DNA from: CAVVXX01 sp963707975
GTDB taxonomy: Bacteria > Pseudomonadota > Alphaproteobacteria > Micropepsales > Micropepsaceae
NCBI GenBank assembly: GCA_963707975.1
Contig: OY970177.1
Location: 992,001-1,056,000 of the forward strand
Length of the DNA stretch: 64,000 bases
Direction of reading: 5' to 3'
Position 1 is the first letter of the stretch. The number at the start of each line of letters is the position of its first letter. The notes under the pieces were generated by a model. It made no database searches and was not told where the DNA came from. It worked only from the letters and a program-made list of their open reading frames with translations. Shown here one piece after another: positions 1 to 8,824 of this stretch. The position numbers were made by a program, and so were the translations under genes.

Positions 1-513
1 AACTGCGTACCCTGCAGATATGATTTCCTGACAGAGTGGACAATTGGCGGGGTCTTCATTGGCCGGATACTTGTCTTTTGGAGTGCTCGCAGAATTGCTT
101 GCAGGCGCCTTGAGCCCAATGTGTCCAGCCAACGCGACAGTCGATAGATGATGGATGTGGGTCTGCGTGAGAAAGCTTTGCCAAGTGAATGCGAGAAGAA
201 TTAGCCAAGTAAGCGTTAAACGCGCGCGAGACCTGTGCGCAGAGCCAATACCCGGCCGCACCCGTCCAGTTCCTCGCACTAATGCACTCAGGCTTGGCAT
301 TTTGCCCCCAATGCAACGGTGAGAGGATAGCAGGAATGACCCCGTTGTCATCCCCCCGCCGGGCGACCGGTGGTGGTAGCTATGTATTTTCTCCAGTTTT
401 CAGACTGGCGAATACGGGGTGAATTACCTCGTCACGAAGCCCTGAGCCTCCAAACTGTAACACTACCCAAAATCCGGTAGTGCCCTAATTTGAATGGCGC
501 GCGGACCTGAGTC
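1..513. other. No supportable gene
   Basis: Open frames occur on both strands but none has a ribosome-binding site together with a recognisable protein. I see no repeat or RNA gene here. The 86-codon minus-strand frame at 56-316 has no recognisable domain and I leave it out. Confidence 0.5.
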
Positions 514-699
514 CTATTTTCCATGCGACACGAATATCGACAGCCCCAAGAGGAATGAGCCGACCACAATGATGAACGCCCCGGCCTGAGTGGTCTTTTC
601 ACTCCCCTCGGCACGGGACCATGTGGAAACGCTCACTAGGGCGAGCCCGGCAACAATCAGAACTGTTCCCATAATCGCCGGTAAATCGTTGATGCTCAT
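514..699 (-). CDS. Small two-helix membrane protein
   Basis: A 61-residue protein of unknown function. The start at 699 is chosen because GGAGG lies six bases upstream. Residues about 7-27 and 38-57 are hydrophobic and should form two membrane helices joined by a short polar loop (around SRAEGSEKTTQ), ending in a short SHGK tail. An upstream open frame extends to 1008 but has no ribosome site and runs into the IS110 element. The gene sits about 200 bases left of the IS110 left end and reads away from it. I do not recognise the family. Confidence 0.55.
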   Translation of the reverse strand: MSINDLPAIMGTVLIVAGLALVSVSTWSRAEGSEKTTQAGAFIIVVGSFLLGLSIFVSHGK

Positions 700-894
700 T
701 GCTTCGCCTCCCCGTCTGCCACTACCGCGACGTTTGCTCCGCCAATTCTCTAACGTCCAGAGCCTATCAGAAACCCCCATAGCCATAGCAGGGGTAACGT
801 GAAAGCTCATGTGCATCCGCACATTTAGCAGTTGCCGCTCTCCCACTCTGAGCGCCGGTGTTGGTGTCGGCCTTTTAGAGAGGATATGACCTCG

Positions 895-905
895 AACGTC
901 CGCTT
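895..905. repeat. Left arm of a split type A REP
   Basis: This is the left half of the REP palindrome (A-ACGTCCGCTT) interrupted by IS110 copy 1. Its partner arm is at 2283-2301. Confidence 0.7.
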
Positions 906-991
906 CTGATGCTGTGGACGGCGCCCACTCTGCGGCATCGGAGTGCCCTAGGGTGGTTGTGTCGAAGCAAACCACTTGAGGGGAGCCGTCC

Positions 992-2026
992 ATGGGCGAA
1001 ATTAGCACAATTGGTCTCGATATTGCGAAGTTGGTATTTCAAGTTCACGGCGTCGATGGCGCGGGTGCGCTGGTGATCCGCAAGCGCATTGGTCGCTCAA
1101 TGGTGTTGGAGTTCTTTGCCAACCTGCCGCCGTGCCTGGTGGGGATCGAAGCCTGTGCGACAGCGCATCACTGGGGCCGTGAGCTGCAGGGGCTTGGCCA
1201 CACGGTGAAGCTGATGCCGCCGAGCTATGTAAAAGCCTATCTCAAACGCAGCAAAAATGATGCGAACGATGCTGCAGCGATCTGCGAGGCGGTGACTAGG
1301 CCATCGATGCGGTTTGTTCCGATAAAGACGAAGGAGCAGCAGGCTGGCTTGATGCTGCACCGGACCCGGCAATTGCTGGTGCGTCAGCGCACGATGTTGA
1401 GCAACGCCATGCGAGGACACCTGGCCGAACTCGGCATCGTGTCGGCGAAGGGCAGCTCAGGAACCAGCGAGTTGCTTGGGATCATCGCGGACGTACTGGA
1501 TAACCGGGTTCCCCCAGCTGCCCGCGGCATTCTCGATGTGCTGGCGCGGCAGTACATCGCCATCGGAGCCGAGATCGGATCAATCGACAAGAGCATCCTG
1601 GCCTGGCACCGCTCGTGTGAGGCGAGCCGTCGCCTGGAGGAGATCCCAGGAATCGGCCCGATCGTTGCCACAGCCCTCGTTGCTGAGATCGGCGACTGGA
1701 AGGCGTTCTCATCGGGGCGCAGCCTTGCCGCCTGGATTGGGTTGGTGCCGAAGCAGCATACGACCGGCGGCAAGGACAGGCTCGGCAGCATCACCAAGCA
1801 GGGCAATCGATACTTGCGATGGTTGCTGGTCGCCGGCGCGATGGCGGTTATCCGCTATGCGCAAAAGCACGGTACGGAGAAGCGGCCGTGGCTCGGGCGA
1901 TTGATGGAACGCCGGCCGACGAAGGTGGCTGCGGTTGCGCTTGCCAACAAAACTGCGCGGATCGCCTGGGCCATTATGGTGCACGGCGACAGATACAGAG
2001 AGCCGAAGCTGTTGGGGGCAGCGTGA
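992..2026 (+). CDS. IS110-family transposase (DEDD recombinase)
   Basis: A 344-residue RNA-guided-type recombinase of the IS110 family. The N-terminal RuvC-like DEDD domain shows GLDIAK (first Asp), GIEAC (Glu) and KNDANDA (Asp pair). The C-terminal Transposase_20 domain contains the helix-hairpin IPGIGP near residue 218 and the AAWIGLVP block with its conserved serine neighbourhood. Length is normal for the family and there is no frameshift. A GGGGAG ribosome site lies just before the ATG. The protein resembles the second copy at 28316-29338 over its whole length but is clearly diverged from it, so the two copies arrived separately. Confidence 0.93.
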   Translation: MGEISTIGLDIAKLVFQVHGVDGAGALVIRKRIGRSMVLEFFANLPPCLVGIEACATAHHWGRELQGLGHTVKLMPPSYVKAYLKRSKNDANDAAAICEAVTRPSMRFVPIKTKEQQAGLMLHRTRQLLVRQRTMLSNAMRGHLAELGIVSAKGSSGTSELLGIIADVLDNRVPPAARGILDVLARQYIAIGAEIGSIDKSILAWHRSCEASRRLEEIPGIGPIVATALVAEIGDWKAFSSGRSLAAWIGLVPKQHTTGGKDRLGSITKQGNRYLRWLLVAGAMAVIRYAQKHGTEKRPWLGRLMERRPTKVAAVALANKTARIAWAIMVHGDRYREPKLLGAA

Positions 2027-2268
2027 GAGACGCCAACAGATAGATCGGCAACACCAATTGGCGAGGGCATGACGACGTAATGCAGACACGGTCGTTCCGG
2101 GGATCGGGAGAGCCCGTTTGGGTCAACGCACTTCCAAGTGCGTGTTTTTGATTGGGACCCGTTTCCGCGCAGAGCATTAAGGCCAGCGGCTACATAAGCC
2201 GCACAAACAGGCCGGACACATGACCGCACCCGACCAATGCTGCATAAACGTCAGAAAGTTCTTGCCAT
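2027..2268 (+). ncRNA. Candidate bridge RNA region of IS110 copy 1
   Basis: The noncoding 3' end of the element holds blocks shared with the same region of copy 2: a GGCCAGCGG hairpin at 2181-2202, then AGGCCGGACACATGACCGC at about 2209-2227. The hairpin stem GCGGC/GCCGC is replaced by GCGGTC/GACCGC in copy 2, which is compensatory change and supports an RNA structure. The hairpin segment CATAAGC (2193-2199) is complementary to GCTT-ATG across this element's insertion point. That IS1111-type elements carry the bridge RNA downstream of the gene is family knowledge. The RNA boundaries are not resolved. Confidence 0.5.
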
Positions 2269-2282
2269 GGCGCCGTCCACAC

Positions 2283-2301
2283 ATGACCCAAAGCGGACAT
2301 T
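2283..2301. repeat. Right arm of a split type A REP
   Basis: The sequence ATGACCCAAAGCGGACATT matches the right half of the intact type A palindromes at 18960-18987 and 33829-33858. Joined to 895-905 it recreates one complete REP, so the IS entered at its centre. Confidence 0.8.
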
Positions 2302-2376
2302 CGCGACGTCCATCTGGGTATCAATAAAGGTGTCTAGGGGAGGGAAAATGATGCACCCCATCGTTATGGTGACCCC

Positions 2377-3006
2377 ATGCCAAGTGATCGAAAGCGCGGC
2401 CGACCGCCTTACTCGGACCTTCTGACTCCTGCTGAATGGCGGGTCGTCGAGGCGGTGCGTCACGGCATGAGTAGTCGGGAGATTGCAGCACGTCGTGGGA
2501 TCAGCATCGACGCCGTCAAGTATCACGTGGCCAACGCGCTGCAGAAGCTTGGCCTTTCAAACCGTAAGGAGCTTCGTCAATGGAATGGCGTCGCGCGCAA
2601 CAGTCTGCTCTATGCAAAGGGGATACAAATGACTGAAAAATTGGCTATCGGTGCGGTTGGTCAGATCGCGCGTCGGGTGAAGGATATTGAAGCGGCGCGG
2701 CGCTGGTATGGGGATGTGCTTGGACTTCAGCACCTCTATTCGTTCGGAGACCTCGCTTTTTTCGATTGCGGCGGGCTCCGCCTGTTTCTGTCGCAGAACG
2801 ATAACGGGAATGAAGGTGAGTCTATAATCTATTTCCGCGTCGCTGATATTCGATCTGCGCATATAGCCCTAGCATCGCGGGGCATCGAATTCACCAACGC
2901 GCCGCACATGATCCACCGTCACGAGGACGGGACTGAAGAATGGATGGCCTTTTTCAAAGACAATGAGGAGCGGCCCCTTGCAATCATGGCGCAAGTAAAG
3001 GCGTAA
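2377..3006 (+). CDS. LuxR-type HTH fused to a VOC (glyoxalase-fold) domain
   Basis: A 209-residue two-domain protein. Residues about 16-66 form a LuxR/GerE helix-turn-helix (LTPAEWRVVEAV, MSSREIAARRGIS, VKYHVANALQKLG). After a short linker, residues about 92-208 form a vicinal-oxygen-chelate domain (RVKDIEAARRWYGDVLGL, FFDCGGLRLFLS, then a closing FFKDNEERPLAIMAQ strand). The layout suggests a ligand- or antibiotic-sensing regulator, but that is inference. No strong ribosome site precedes the ATG. The gene begins about 75 bases after the REP arm beyond the IS110 element, so the insertion may have altered its promoter. Confidence 0.75.
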   Translation: MPSDRKRGRPPYSDLLTPAEWRVVEAVRHGMSSREIAARRGISIDAVKYHVANALQKLGLSNRKELRQWNGVARNSLLYAKGIQMTEKLAIGAVGQIARRVKDIEAARRWYGDVLGLQHLYSFGDLAFFDCGGLRLFLSQNDNGNEGESIIYFRVADIRSAHIALASRGIEFTNAPHMIHRHEDGTEEWMAFFKDNEERPLAIMAQVKA

Positions 3007-3122
3007 AACCGATCCGCGCTGGGCTACGTTTATGCAACGGCCATCGTTGAAGGACCGGCCAGTCGCCCATGACCGTCTCGCCGCCGAGCCTGCTGTGGCT
3101 GAGTGAGGGCAGAAACACCAGA

Positions 3123-3152
3123 ATATCCGCTTGTGGCGATAAGCAGATATTG
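3123..3152. repeat. Type B REP palindrome
   Basis: An imperfect 30-bp palindrome with AATATCCGCTTG on the left and GCGATAAGCAGATATT on the right. It is the B variant (GGCGATAAGC in place of GACCCAAAGC) of the REP family in this window. Confidence 0.7.
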
Positions 3153-3314
3153 CAGGCAGCAGTTATATCGTCCAGACCTGAAAGTGTTTTTGTCGAGTTT
3201 TACACTCATGCGGCGTGACGTTGCCGAGGTATCGTGCGAGACTGATTACTCGAAAGTGAGGGACTCAGATTCGTAGTCTGAAATCGTCCAATTCTCTTGT
3301 GGTAGGCTTGCTAT

Positions 3315-3548
3315 ATGCAAGACTGCAGTTCAATTGATCTTCTGAGCTGGATCGAGTATCACCCCGGCACCGCAGCTTGGATGCAAGCCATTGGTGGTTT
3401 TACACTTGCCATTTGCCGTCCGAAAAACCCGCAATACCGGAATTGCCGTCACTTGGCCGTGGCGAACGATTTTGGCCTCTGGGAACATGCTTGGAGAGGC
3501 GAATTAGCGGCTATTTCGGCCCGCCAACGACCTAATTTGGCGCTGTGA
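3315..3548 (+). pseudogene. Possible fragment of a small membrane protein
   Basis: A 77-codon frame. Its first 30 residues (WIEYHPGTAAWMQAIGG, then FTLAI) look like the N-terminus of a known type of small membrane protein with a WLxxHPGxxxWVQAxG motif. The hydrophobic helix stops short and the rest looks random. I read it as a decayed fragment. The call is weak. Confidence 0.25.
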
Positions 3549-3931
3549 ATTGCGGATCAAGCGCCTACGCGCTGACCTAACCCACATTGACGCTGCGATC
3601 GGGTTGTCCTCGCCTGCCACTGATCGCGAAATGATCCCACCCGGACGTAGTTACCAACGCACAGGATATTTTGCACGGAATGAACTGAGCCGGTTGCGCT
3701 TGGACGTGCTGAGCGCGTGGCAGGGAGTCAACGGCAACAACGGCGATACCGGCGGTCATCCTGCAATCTAAAGGCATCGTGTCAGGTGACGAGGCGCTAA
3801 GGGCCGTTGTTGCCAATCAGATTGTGGGCGCATTGCGGCGACTTCACAAGCAGGGCGCGATCACGAAATATGGCAGAGAGCGCGTGACGAGGTGGAGGCT
3901 GGCGTTTGGGCGAATCAACGCAACTAGGTAG
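3508..3931 (+). pseudogene. Frameshifted hypothetical gene of a mobile-element-associated family
   Basis: Two reading frames join into one plausible protein. The first frame (to 3771) reads RADLTHIDAAIGL and YFARNELSRLRLDVL. The +1 frame (about 3738-3931) continues with AIPAVILQSKGI and VGALRRLHKQGAITKYG, then RVTRWRLAF. This order matches a widespread alphaproteobacterial hypothetical family that often lies beside integrases and has a winged-helix-like C-terminus. A single-base shift near 3740-3770 breaks it. No clear start codon remains: the first usable one is TTG at 3550. Confidence 0.6.
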
Positions 3932-4043
3932 AAATACGTAACGCTGCATCTTAGCGCCCTCTTCCGGCCTAACTTGATCTTCATCAATGCAATTTTCCGT
4001 ATGTTTGAGATTATCAGCGGCTCCAAATTGCCGGAGGTACTGA

Positions 4044-4253
4044 ATGATAGTCCCGACGGAACGCGACGTTCATCGCAAGATTCGAATTTTGCGCGCCCGC
4101 CTGAAAGAAGGGGGTGCCGAGACATTGGTATTGCAGTACTTGTATGAAATTGCCGAGACCGAGGCAGAACTAGAGCGACTCGTTAGGGTGCGACCAAACG
4201 CCAACGAACCCCGGAAAGGGGACTTTACCGGGATTGGTCTGCCGCCCTGTTGA
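4044..4253 (+). CDS. Small hypothetical protein
   Basis: A 69-residue soluble protein preceded by a good GGAGG site nine bases before the ATG. It is rich in charged helix-forming residues (KIRILRARLKEGGAETLVLQ and a leucine-rich stretch from about residue 28 to 48), so a helical hairpin or coiled coil is likely. The last 15 residues run to within three bases of the IS at 4256 and may not be native. I do not recognise the family. Confidence 0.5.
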   Translation: MIVPTERDVHRKIRILRARLKEGGAETLVLQYLYEIAETEAELERLVRVRPNANEPRKGDFTGIGLPPC

Positions 4254-4255
4254 CC

Positions 4256-5355
4256 TGTCCCTTCCGAAAACTAGATCCGAGCGTAGCAATGATATAATCC
4301 ACCGAGGACTGGATGTGCGGTGAGAGTTCCGAAGGCCTGAATAGGCCGATGTCGCGGTGCATCCTTTGCTAGAGCAAGATGGGTGCGAACGACATTGTAG
4401 TAGGTGACATACGCAGCAAGCACCCGCTCCAGATGTGCCTCACTCCAGACGAGAAAATGGTCGAGACATTCTCGGCGAATTGAGCCGATCACCCGTTCAA
4501 CGTAGCCGTACTGCCAAGGTGATCTGGGAGAGATCGGCCGGTCACGAATTCCCATTCTGCCTACGGAGCGCCGGAACACGTTGCCGTAGGCGCGATCATT
4601 ATCGCGGATTAGAAAGCGAGGCGCCGTATCCCATGGGAACGCCTCGATGAGTTGCCGGGCGAGCCACTCTGCAGTCGGGTGTCGCGTTACACTATATCGC
4701 AGTATGCCCCGTCGCCCATGACCCAGGACGATGAATACGTACAGGCACTCGAAAGCGGCAGTCGGCACGACGAACAAATCGATGGAAGCAATCGCCTTCG
4801 CGTTGTTCCTGAGAAAAGTCTTCCAGGTCTGTGGCGGGCGCCATTCATTAGGGATCATGTATTTAGACACCGTCGATTGGGCGACTTTGAAGCCCAATTT
4901 GAGCAGTTCACCGAGGATGCGGGGCGCTCCCCACAGCGGGTTCTCAGCACACATCCGCCGGATCAGATCGCGCAAGTCCCGATCGACTCTGGGACGGCTG
5001 CCCAAGTTCCTGGATTTCCAACGCCAACATGCCTGGAATCCAATCCGGTGCCAGCGGATGAGCGTCTGGGGTTGGACACTTTTGAACGTGCTCAATATCT
5101 TTGGACAGCGCCGGTACAGCCAAACAAGCATGGCTCGATCCGCACCAGTGATTCGAACGCGCCTGGGACGCTGACGACTCATGATATTTAGCTGGTGGCG
5201 AAGAGCAACGTTCTCGGTTTCAAGGCCGTGACGCGACTTGAATAGATTGCACAACGCCACCCACGGGAACCAGAGCATCCAGATCATCGCCAGCGATCAT
5301 GCTGCGATTCTCGAATCCCAGCGAATCCACCCTGATAAGGTTTTCGGAAGGGACA
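4256..5355 (-). mobile_element. DDE insertion sequence of 1100 bp
   Basis: Perfect 16-bp terminal inverted repeats (TGTCCCTTCCGAAAAC at 4256-4271, its complement at 5340-5355) enclose one transposase gene. No matching target duplication is visible (left flank TTGACC, right flank TGTGAC). The element may therefore have lost neighbouring DNA by an adjacent deletion. It ends inside the small-subunit gene of the Ehr complex. A decayed relative lies at 34811-35124. Confidence 0.85.
4271..5287 (-). CDS. Integrase-core (rve) DDE transposase
   Basis: A 338-residue transposase. The N-terminal part (residues 1-75) carries NVALRHQLNIMSRQ and RPRRVRITGADRAMLVWLYR. The retroviral-integrase core follows, with acidic residues visible in SIDLFVVP, FLIRDNDRAYG and GYVERVIGSIRRECLDH, consistent with a D-D-E triad. 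The stop codon lies within the left inverted repeat. The frame is intact, so the element may still be active. The truncated relative at 34811-35124 matches its N-terminus. Confidence 0.88.
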   Translation of the reverse strand: MIWMLWFPWVALCNLFKSRHGLETENVALRHQLNIMSRQRPRRVRITGADRAMLVWLYRRCPKILSTFKSVQPQTLIRWHRIGFQACWRWKSRNLGSRPRVDRDLRDLIRRMCAENPLWGAPRILGELLKLGFKVAQSTVSKYMIPNEWRPPQTWKTFLRNNAKAIASIDLFVVPTAAFECLYVFIVLGHGRRGILRYSVTRHPTAEWLARQLIEAFPWDTAPRFLIRDNDRAYGNVFRRSVGRMGIRDRPISPRSPWQYGYVERVIGSIRRECLDHFLVWSEAHLERVLAAYVTYYNVVRTHLALAKDAPRHRPIQAFGTLTAHPVLGGLYHCYARI

Positions 5356-5868
5356 TGTGACTGTTTCGAGTAAGGCGAGCAATCCCTTAAGCAGTGCGGT
5401 GGGGTTCGGCGGGCAGCCGCGAATGTGTAAATCCACAGGCACCGCGGCAGAGACGCCACCAGCAATGGCGTAGCTCCCCACGAACATGCCGCCGTCGAAG
5501 GCGCAATCGCCAACGGCCACTACCCATTTGGGGTCGGGCGTGACTGCGTAGGTGCGCTCCAAGGCTTCGCGCATGTTTTTGGTGACAGGGCCCGTCACCA
5601 GCAGCACGTCGGCGTGGCGCGGCGAAGCAACGAAGCGGATGCCGAAACGCTCAAGATCATAGAATGCGTTATTGAGCGCGTGAATTTCGAGTTCGCAGCC
5701 ATTGCATGAGCCCGCATCCACTTCGCGGATGGCGAGGCTGCGGCCGAGCCGGCGGCGGGCTGCCCGATCGATGCGCGAGGCAAGCTCGGCTAGCGCTGCC
5801 TCGTCCGCGGAAGGCCGCTTTTCCGTCAGCGGATCTAGCACGAGGCTTTGATAGAGCAGTTTGCGCAT
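5356..5868 (-). pseudogene. Ehr complex small subunit (NuoB/HyfI/HycG-like), 3' end replaced by IS
   Basis: The 20-kDa-type iron-sulphur subunit that should carry the N2-like cluster next to the large subunit. All four cluster cysteines are present: C55 and C58 in SCNGCE, C122 in GDCAFDGG and C152 in RGCPPNP. Native sequence ends at codon 171, in a segment (KGLLALLETVT) that is already near the usual C-terminus. The frame then runs 23 codons into the IS right end and stops at 5284. Only a short tail is lost, so the protein may still fold. It starts directly after the stop of the large-subunit gene. Confidence 0.75.
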
Positions 5869-7371
5869 CTAGAGATCGTGACCCGAGTAGGAACAGTTGA
5901 AGGATTTATTGATCAGCGGGAAGTCCGCGACGATGTTGCCTTCGATAGCGGCTTCCAAGAGCGGCCATTGAAACCACGAGGGATCGCGCAAATGGCAGCG
6001 CGTAATGCGCCCCTCGGCGTCGAGCCGTACCCATGCCAGCACATCGCCACGAAATCCTTCGGCCAACGCCATGCCTTCACCCCCGCGCAATGGCACTTCC
6101 ACCTGCGTGGGGCCAACAGGGACCTGCGCCAGGATCAGATCAATAAGCGTAAGGCTTTGTTCGACTTCCTTGATACGAATCCACACGCGGGCATCGACAT
6201 CGCCATCGCTAAGCGTGGGAACCTCGAAAGCTAGTTGATCGTATGGCGCATATGCGAAATTGCGGCGCGCATCGAAGGTGCGGCCTGAGCCACGGCCGAC
6301 GAACCCGCCAGCACCAAATTGTTTTGCAAGATTGACAGTCAGGATGCCTGTGCCCGAGGTGCGATCCTGCAACGAGGCCGTCTCATCATAGAGATTGATA
6401 AGAGAGCGAAACCTGTGGCGCAACTCACTGATAAGCGCTTGCAATTGTGCTGGTGCATCGGAATTGAGATCCACGGAAATACCGCCGGGCACCACGCGGT
6501 CCATCATCAGGCGGTGGCCAAAGGCGGCATCGGCCGCGCGCAAGACCTGCTCGCGCAACGCGCCACAATGGGCATGCATCAGCGAGAAGGATGCATCGTT
6601 ACAGACGGCTCCAATATCGCCAAAATGATTGGCAATGCGCTCAAGTTCTGCCATGAGCGCGCGCAACCAAACGGCGCGCGCCGGAATTTCTACATTCAAC
6701 GCGGCCTCTACAGCGCGCGCGAAAGCGACTGCGTAAGCAACCGTACTGTCGCCCGAGACGCGAGCGGCGAACTTGGTCGCGCGCACCAAATCCGCGCCCT
6801 CCATCAAGCCGTCAATACCTTTGTGGACATAGCCAAGGCGCTCTTCCAGGCGCACAACCGTTTCACCACTGGCAGTAAAGCGAAAATGGCCTGGCTCTAT
6901 AATGCCCGCATGCACAGGACCAACCGGAATCTGGTGCAGGCTTTCGCCCTCGGCGGATAGAAAAGCGTAACGCAATGCTTGCTGTGCTGAGGTTTTTTCA
7001 CCGAGCGGATGTTGTACACCCCATCTACCATGATCCAACCAGGGACGTGCATCGGGCGCACTTTCCGCTGCGAGCCCATACAAGTCGCAGATGGCACGTT
7101 CCAGGCGGATGGCCGGGGGATGATATTTGCCGACCGAAGGAAACTTTCCTTGCGGGCAATCGAGGCTCAATATCGCAAGCGGGCTCTCGCCTTCCACAAC
7201 CGCCATGTGGACAAAGCGTTCCTCGCCCCATAAGCCGAGCAGCGTCCACTCGCCTTTTTCGAGTTGTGTGATGGAAAAGCACCAAGCCTCGGCATTGACA
7301 ATCGCTCGCGGCCAGGGGCGGTGGCCATCGATGCGACTGCCTTGCGAAACAAGATCGAGGAGCGCGCTCAT
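5869..7371 (-). CDS. Ehr complex large subunit (HyfG/HycE-like) without NiFe ligands
   Basis: A 500-residue fusion of an N-terminal 30-kDa-like domain (NuoC-like, about 1-115) and a 49-kDa-like domain (about 150-500). Functional group-4 hydrogenases bind NiFe through two CxxC pairs. Here the first pair is serine (RVSGDS, S206 and S209) and the second keeps one cysteine (C493 in SFNCSYSGHDL). That is the pattern of energy-converting-hydrogenase-related (Ehr) complexes, which are not expected to make hydrogen. The start at 7371 lies four bases beyond the hyfF stop. An earlier in-frame ATG at 7416 would overlap hyfF. Redox partner and role are unknown. Confidence 0.85.
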   Translation of the reverse strand: MSALLDLVSQGSRIDGHRPWPRAIVNAEAWCFSITQLEKGEWTLLGLWGEERFVHMAVVEGESPLAILSLDCPQGKFPSVGKYHPPAIRLERAICDLYGLAAESAPDARPWLDHGRWGVQHPLGEKTSAQQALRYAFLSAEGESLHQIPVGPVHAGIIEPGHFRFTASGETVVRLEERLGYVHKGIDGLMEGADLVRATKFAARVSGDSTVAYAVAFARAVEAALNVEIPARAVWLRALMAELERIANHFGDIGAVCNDASFSLMHAHCGALREQVLRAADAAFGHRLMMDRVVPGGISVDLNSDAPAQLQALISELRHRFRSLINLYDETASLQDRTSGTGILTVNLAKQFGAGGFVGRGSGRTFDARRNFAYAPYDQLAFEVPTLSDGDVDARVWIRIKEVEQSLTLIDLILAQVPVGPTQVEVPLRGGEGMALAEGFRGDVLAWVRLDAEGRITRCHLRDPSWFQWPLLEAAIEGNIVADFPLINKSFNCSYSGHDL

Positions 7372-7375
7372 GATT

Positions 7376-8824
7376 CTAGCCCAGCAGCTTGGCCACATGC
7401 TGGAACCAGATGACAAGCGGTCCCGGCAAATAGATTCCGGCCATCAGCACCAGCGACAAATGCGCGAACATCGGCAGATAGGTCATGCGCGCGGGCTCGC
7501 GGCTGCCTGTCGGTTCACCGAATGCAAGCCCGTTCAAGCGCAGGAACAGCGCGCCGATGGAAACAAGCAGGCCTAGCAGGAGCGGAATGGCAAGCAGCGG
7601 CTGCCGCGCGAAGGTTGAACTTATCACCAGGAACTCGCTGGTGAAAATGCCAAGCGGCGGCATTCCAGCGATTGCGACCACACCAAGTACCAGCGTCCAA
7701 CCAAGAATTGGATGGCTTTCGGTGAGGCCGGTGATTTCGGCAATGCGTTGTGTGCCCTTTATGCGCGTGATGTGGCCGATGCTGAAGAAAATGGCGGACT
7801 TGGTGAGTGAGTGCATCGTCATGTGCAAGAGCCCGGCGAAATTGGCGAGCGCGCCGCCCATGCCGAAGGCGAAAGCGATGATACCCATATGTTCGATGGA
7901 CGAATAGGCAAACAGCCGTTTGATGTCGCGGCGGCGGTAAAGCATGAAGGCAGCGAAGACGAGTGAGGTGAGGCCCATTGCGGCCATCAATGGCCCGGGA
8001 GCGATAGCAGCTGTATTCGCCGCCAGAAGAATCTTGAAGCGCAGCACGGCGTAAAGCGCGACATTGAGGAGCAATCCTGACAACACGGCTGATATGGGCG
8101 TCGGGCCTTCGGCATGGGCGTCCGGCAGCCAGGCATGCAAGGGCGCCAAACCGACTTTGGTACCGTAGCCGAGCAATAGGAAAATAAAGGCAACGTTGAG
8201 CAGTGAGGGATCGAACTCCGCCACACGCTTGATCAGCACTGTCCACGTCATGGCGTCGAGGCCCTCGCCAATAACCGGTTGCGCCGCCATGTAAACGAGG
8301 ATGGTGCCGAATAACGCAAGCGCGATGCCAACGCTACCCAAAATAAAATATTTCCATGCCGCTTCCAGTGCTTCATGGGTGCGATAGATCCCGACCATCA
8401 GGACGGTGGTAAGCGTGGCAATTTCGATTGCCACCCACATGAGGCCAGTGATGTTGGCCAGCAACGCCAGATTCATGGCAAACATCAACACCTGATACAT
8501 AGCGTGATAGAACCGCAGATAGACCGGCGTGAGGCGGCCAATTTCCAGCTCATGCGCGATATACCCGCTACTGAACACGCTGGTGGTAAAACCGACAAAG
8601 GTGTTGAGCACAATGAAAACAATGTTGAGATCGTCAACGAAGATGAAGCGGCCCGGCATGGGGCGCGCGATGAGAAGCGTCAGCGCAGCAAGTAAAGTCA
8701 GCAGCGTGGCGGCAATGTTTATGCGCGCAGCAATCCGGTAATCGGGCAAGAGCGCCAACAGAGCGGCCGCAATTGCGGGAATAATCAGCACGGCGATTTC
8801 AGGATGAAAGGCGGAAAGCATCAT
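7376..8824 (-). CDS. hyfF: Hydrogenase-4-type antiporter-like membrane subunit HyfF
   Basis: A 482-residue polytopic protein (about 14 helices) of the NuoN/MrpD-like antiporter family. Key features are a helix-embedded glutamate in WVAIEIATL, a lysine plus histidine in GTKVGLAPLHAWLPDAH, and SSIEHMGIIAFAFGMGG further on. These residues form the proton channel in complex I relatives. The gene overlaps hyfE by 4 bases (ATGA) and is followed directly by the large subunit, so the membrane and peripheral parts are translationally coupled. Confidence 0.88.
   Translation of the reverse strand: MMLSAFHPEIAVLIIPAIAAALLALLPDYRIAARINIAATLLTLLAALTLLIARPMPGRFIFVDDLNIVFIVLNTFVGFTTSVFSSGYIAHELEIGRLTPVYLRFYHAMYQVLMFAMNLALLANITGLMWVAIEIATLTTVLMVGIYRTHEALEAAWKYFILGSVGIALALFGTILVYMAAQPVIGEGLDAMTWTVLIKRVAEFDPSLLNVAFIFLLLGYGTKVGLAPLHAWLPDAHAEGPTPISAVLSGLLLNVALYAVLRFKILLAANTAAIAPGPLMAAMGLTSLVFAAFMLYRRRDIKRLFAYSSIEHMGIIAFAFGMGGALANFAGLLHMTMHSLTKSAIFFSIGHITRIKGTQRIAEITGLTESHPILGWTLVLGVVAIAGMPPLGIFTSEFLVISSTFARQPLLAIPLLLGLLVSIGALFLRLNGLAFGEPTGSREPARMTYLPMFAHLSLVLMAGIYLPGPLVIWFQHVAKLLG

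Larger units (their letters stand above)
906..2282 (+). mobile_element. IS110-family (IS1111-like) insertion sequence, copy 1
   Basis: A complete element of about 1377 bp. Subterminal inverted repeats of 13 bp (TGTGGACGGCGCC at 913-925, complement at 2269-2281) flank one transposase gene. Both IS110 copies in the window begin CTGATG followed by the repeat and end CCGTCCACAC, which sets the boundaries to within about 5 bases. The longer noncoding end (about 240 bases) is downstream of the gene, as in the IS1111 group. The element splits a REP palindrome: its left arm is at 895-905 and its right arm at 2283-2301. Confidence 0.85.

Noticed and set aside
56..316. 86-codon minus-strand frame at the window edge
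   Set aside because: No recognisable family, no clear ribosome site and no neighbours to support it.
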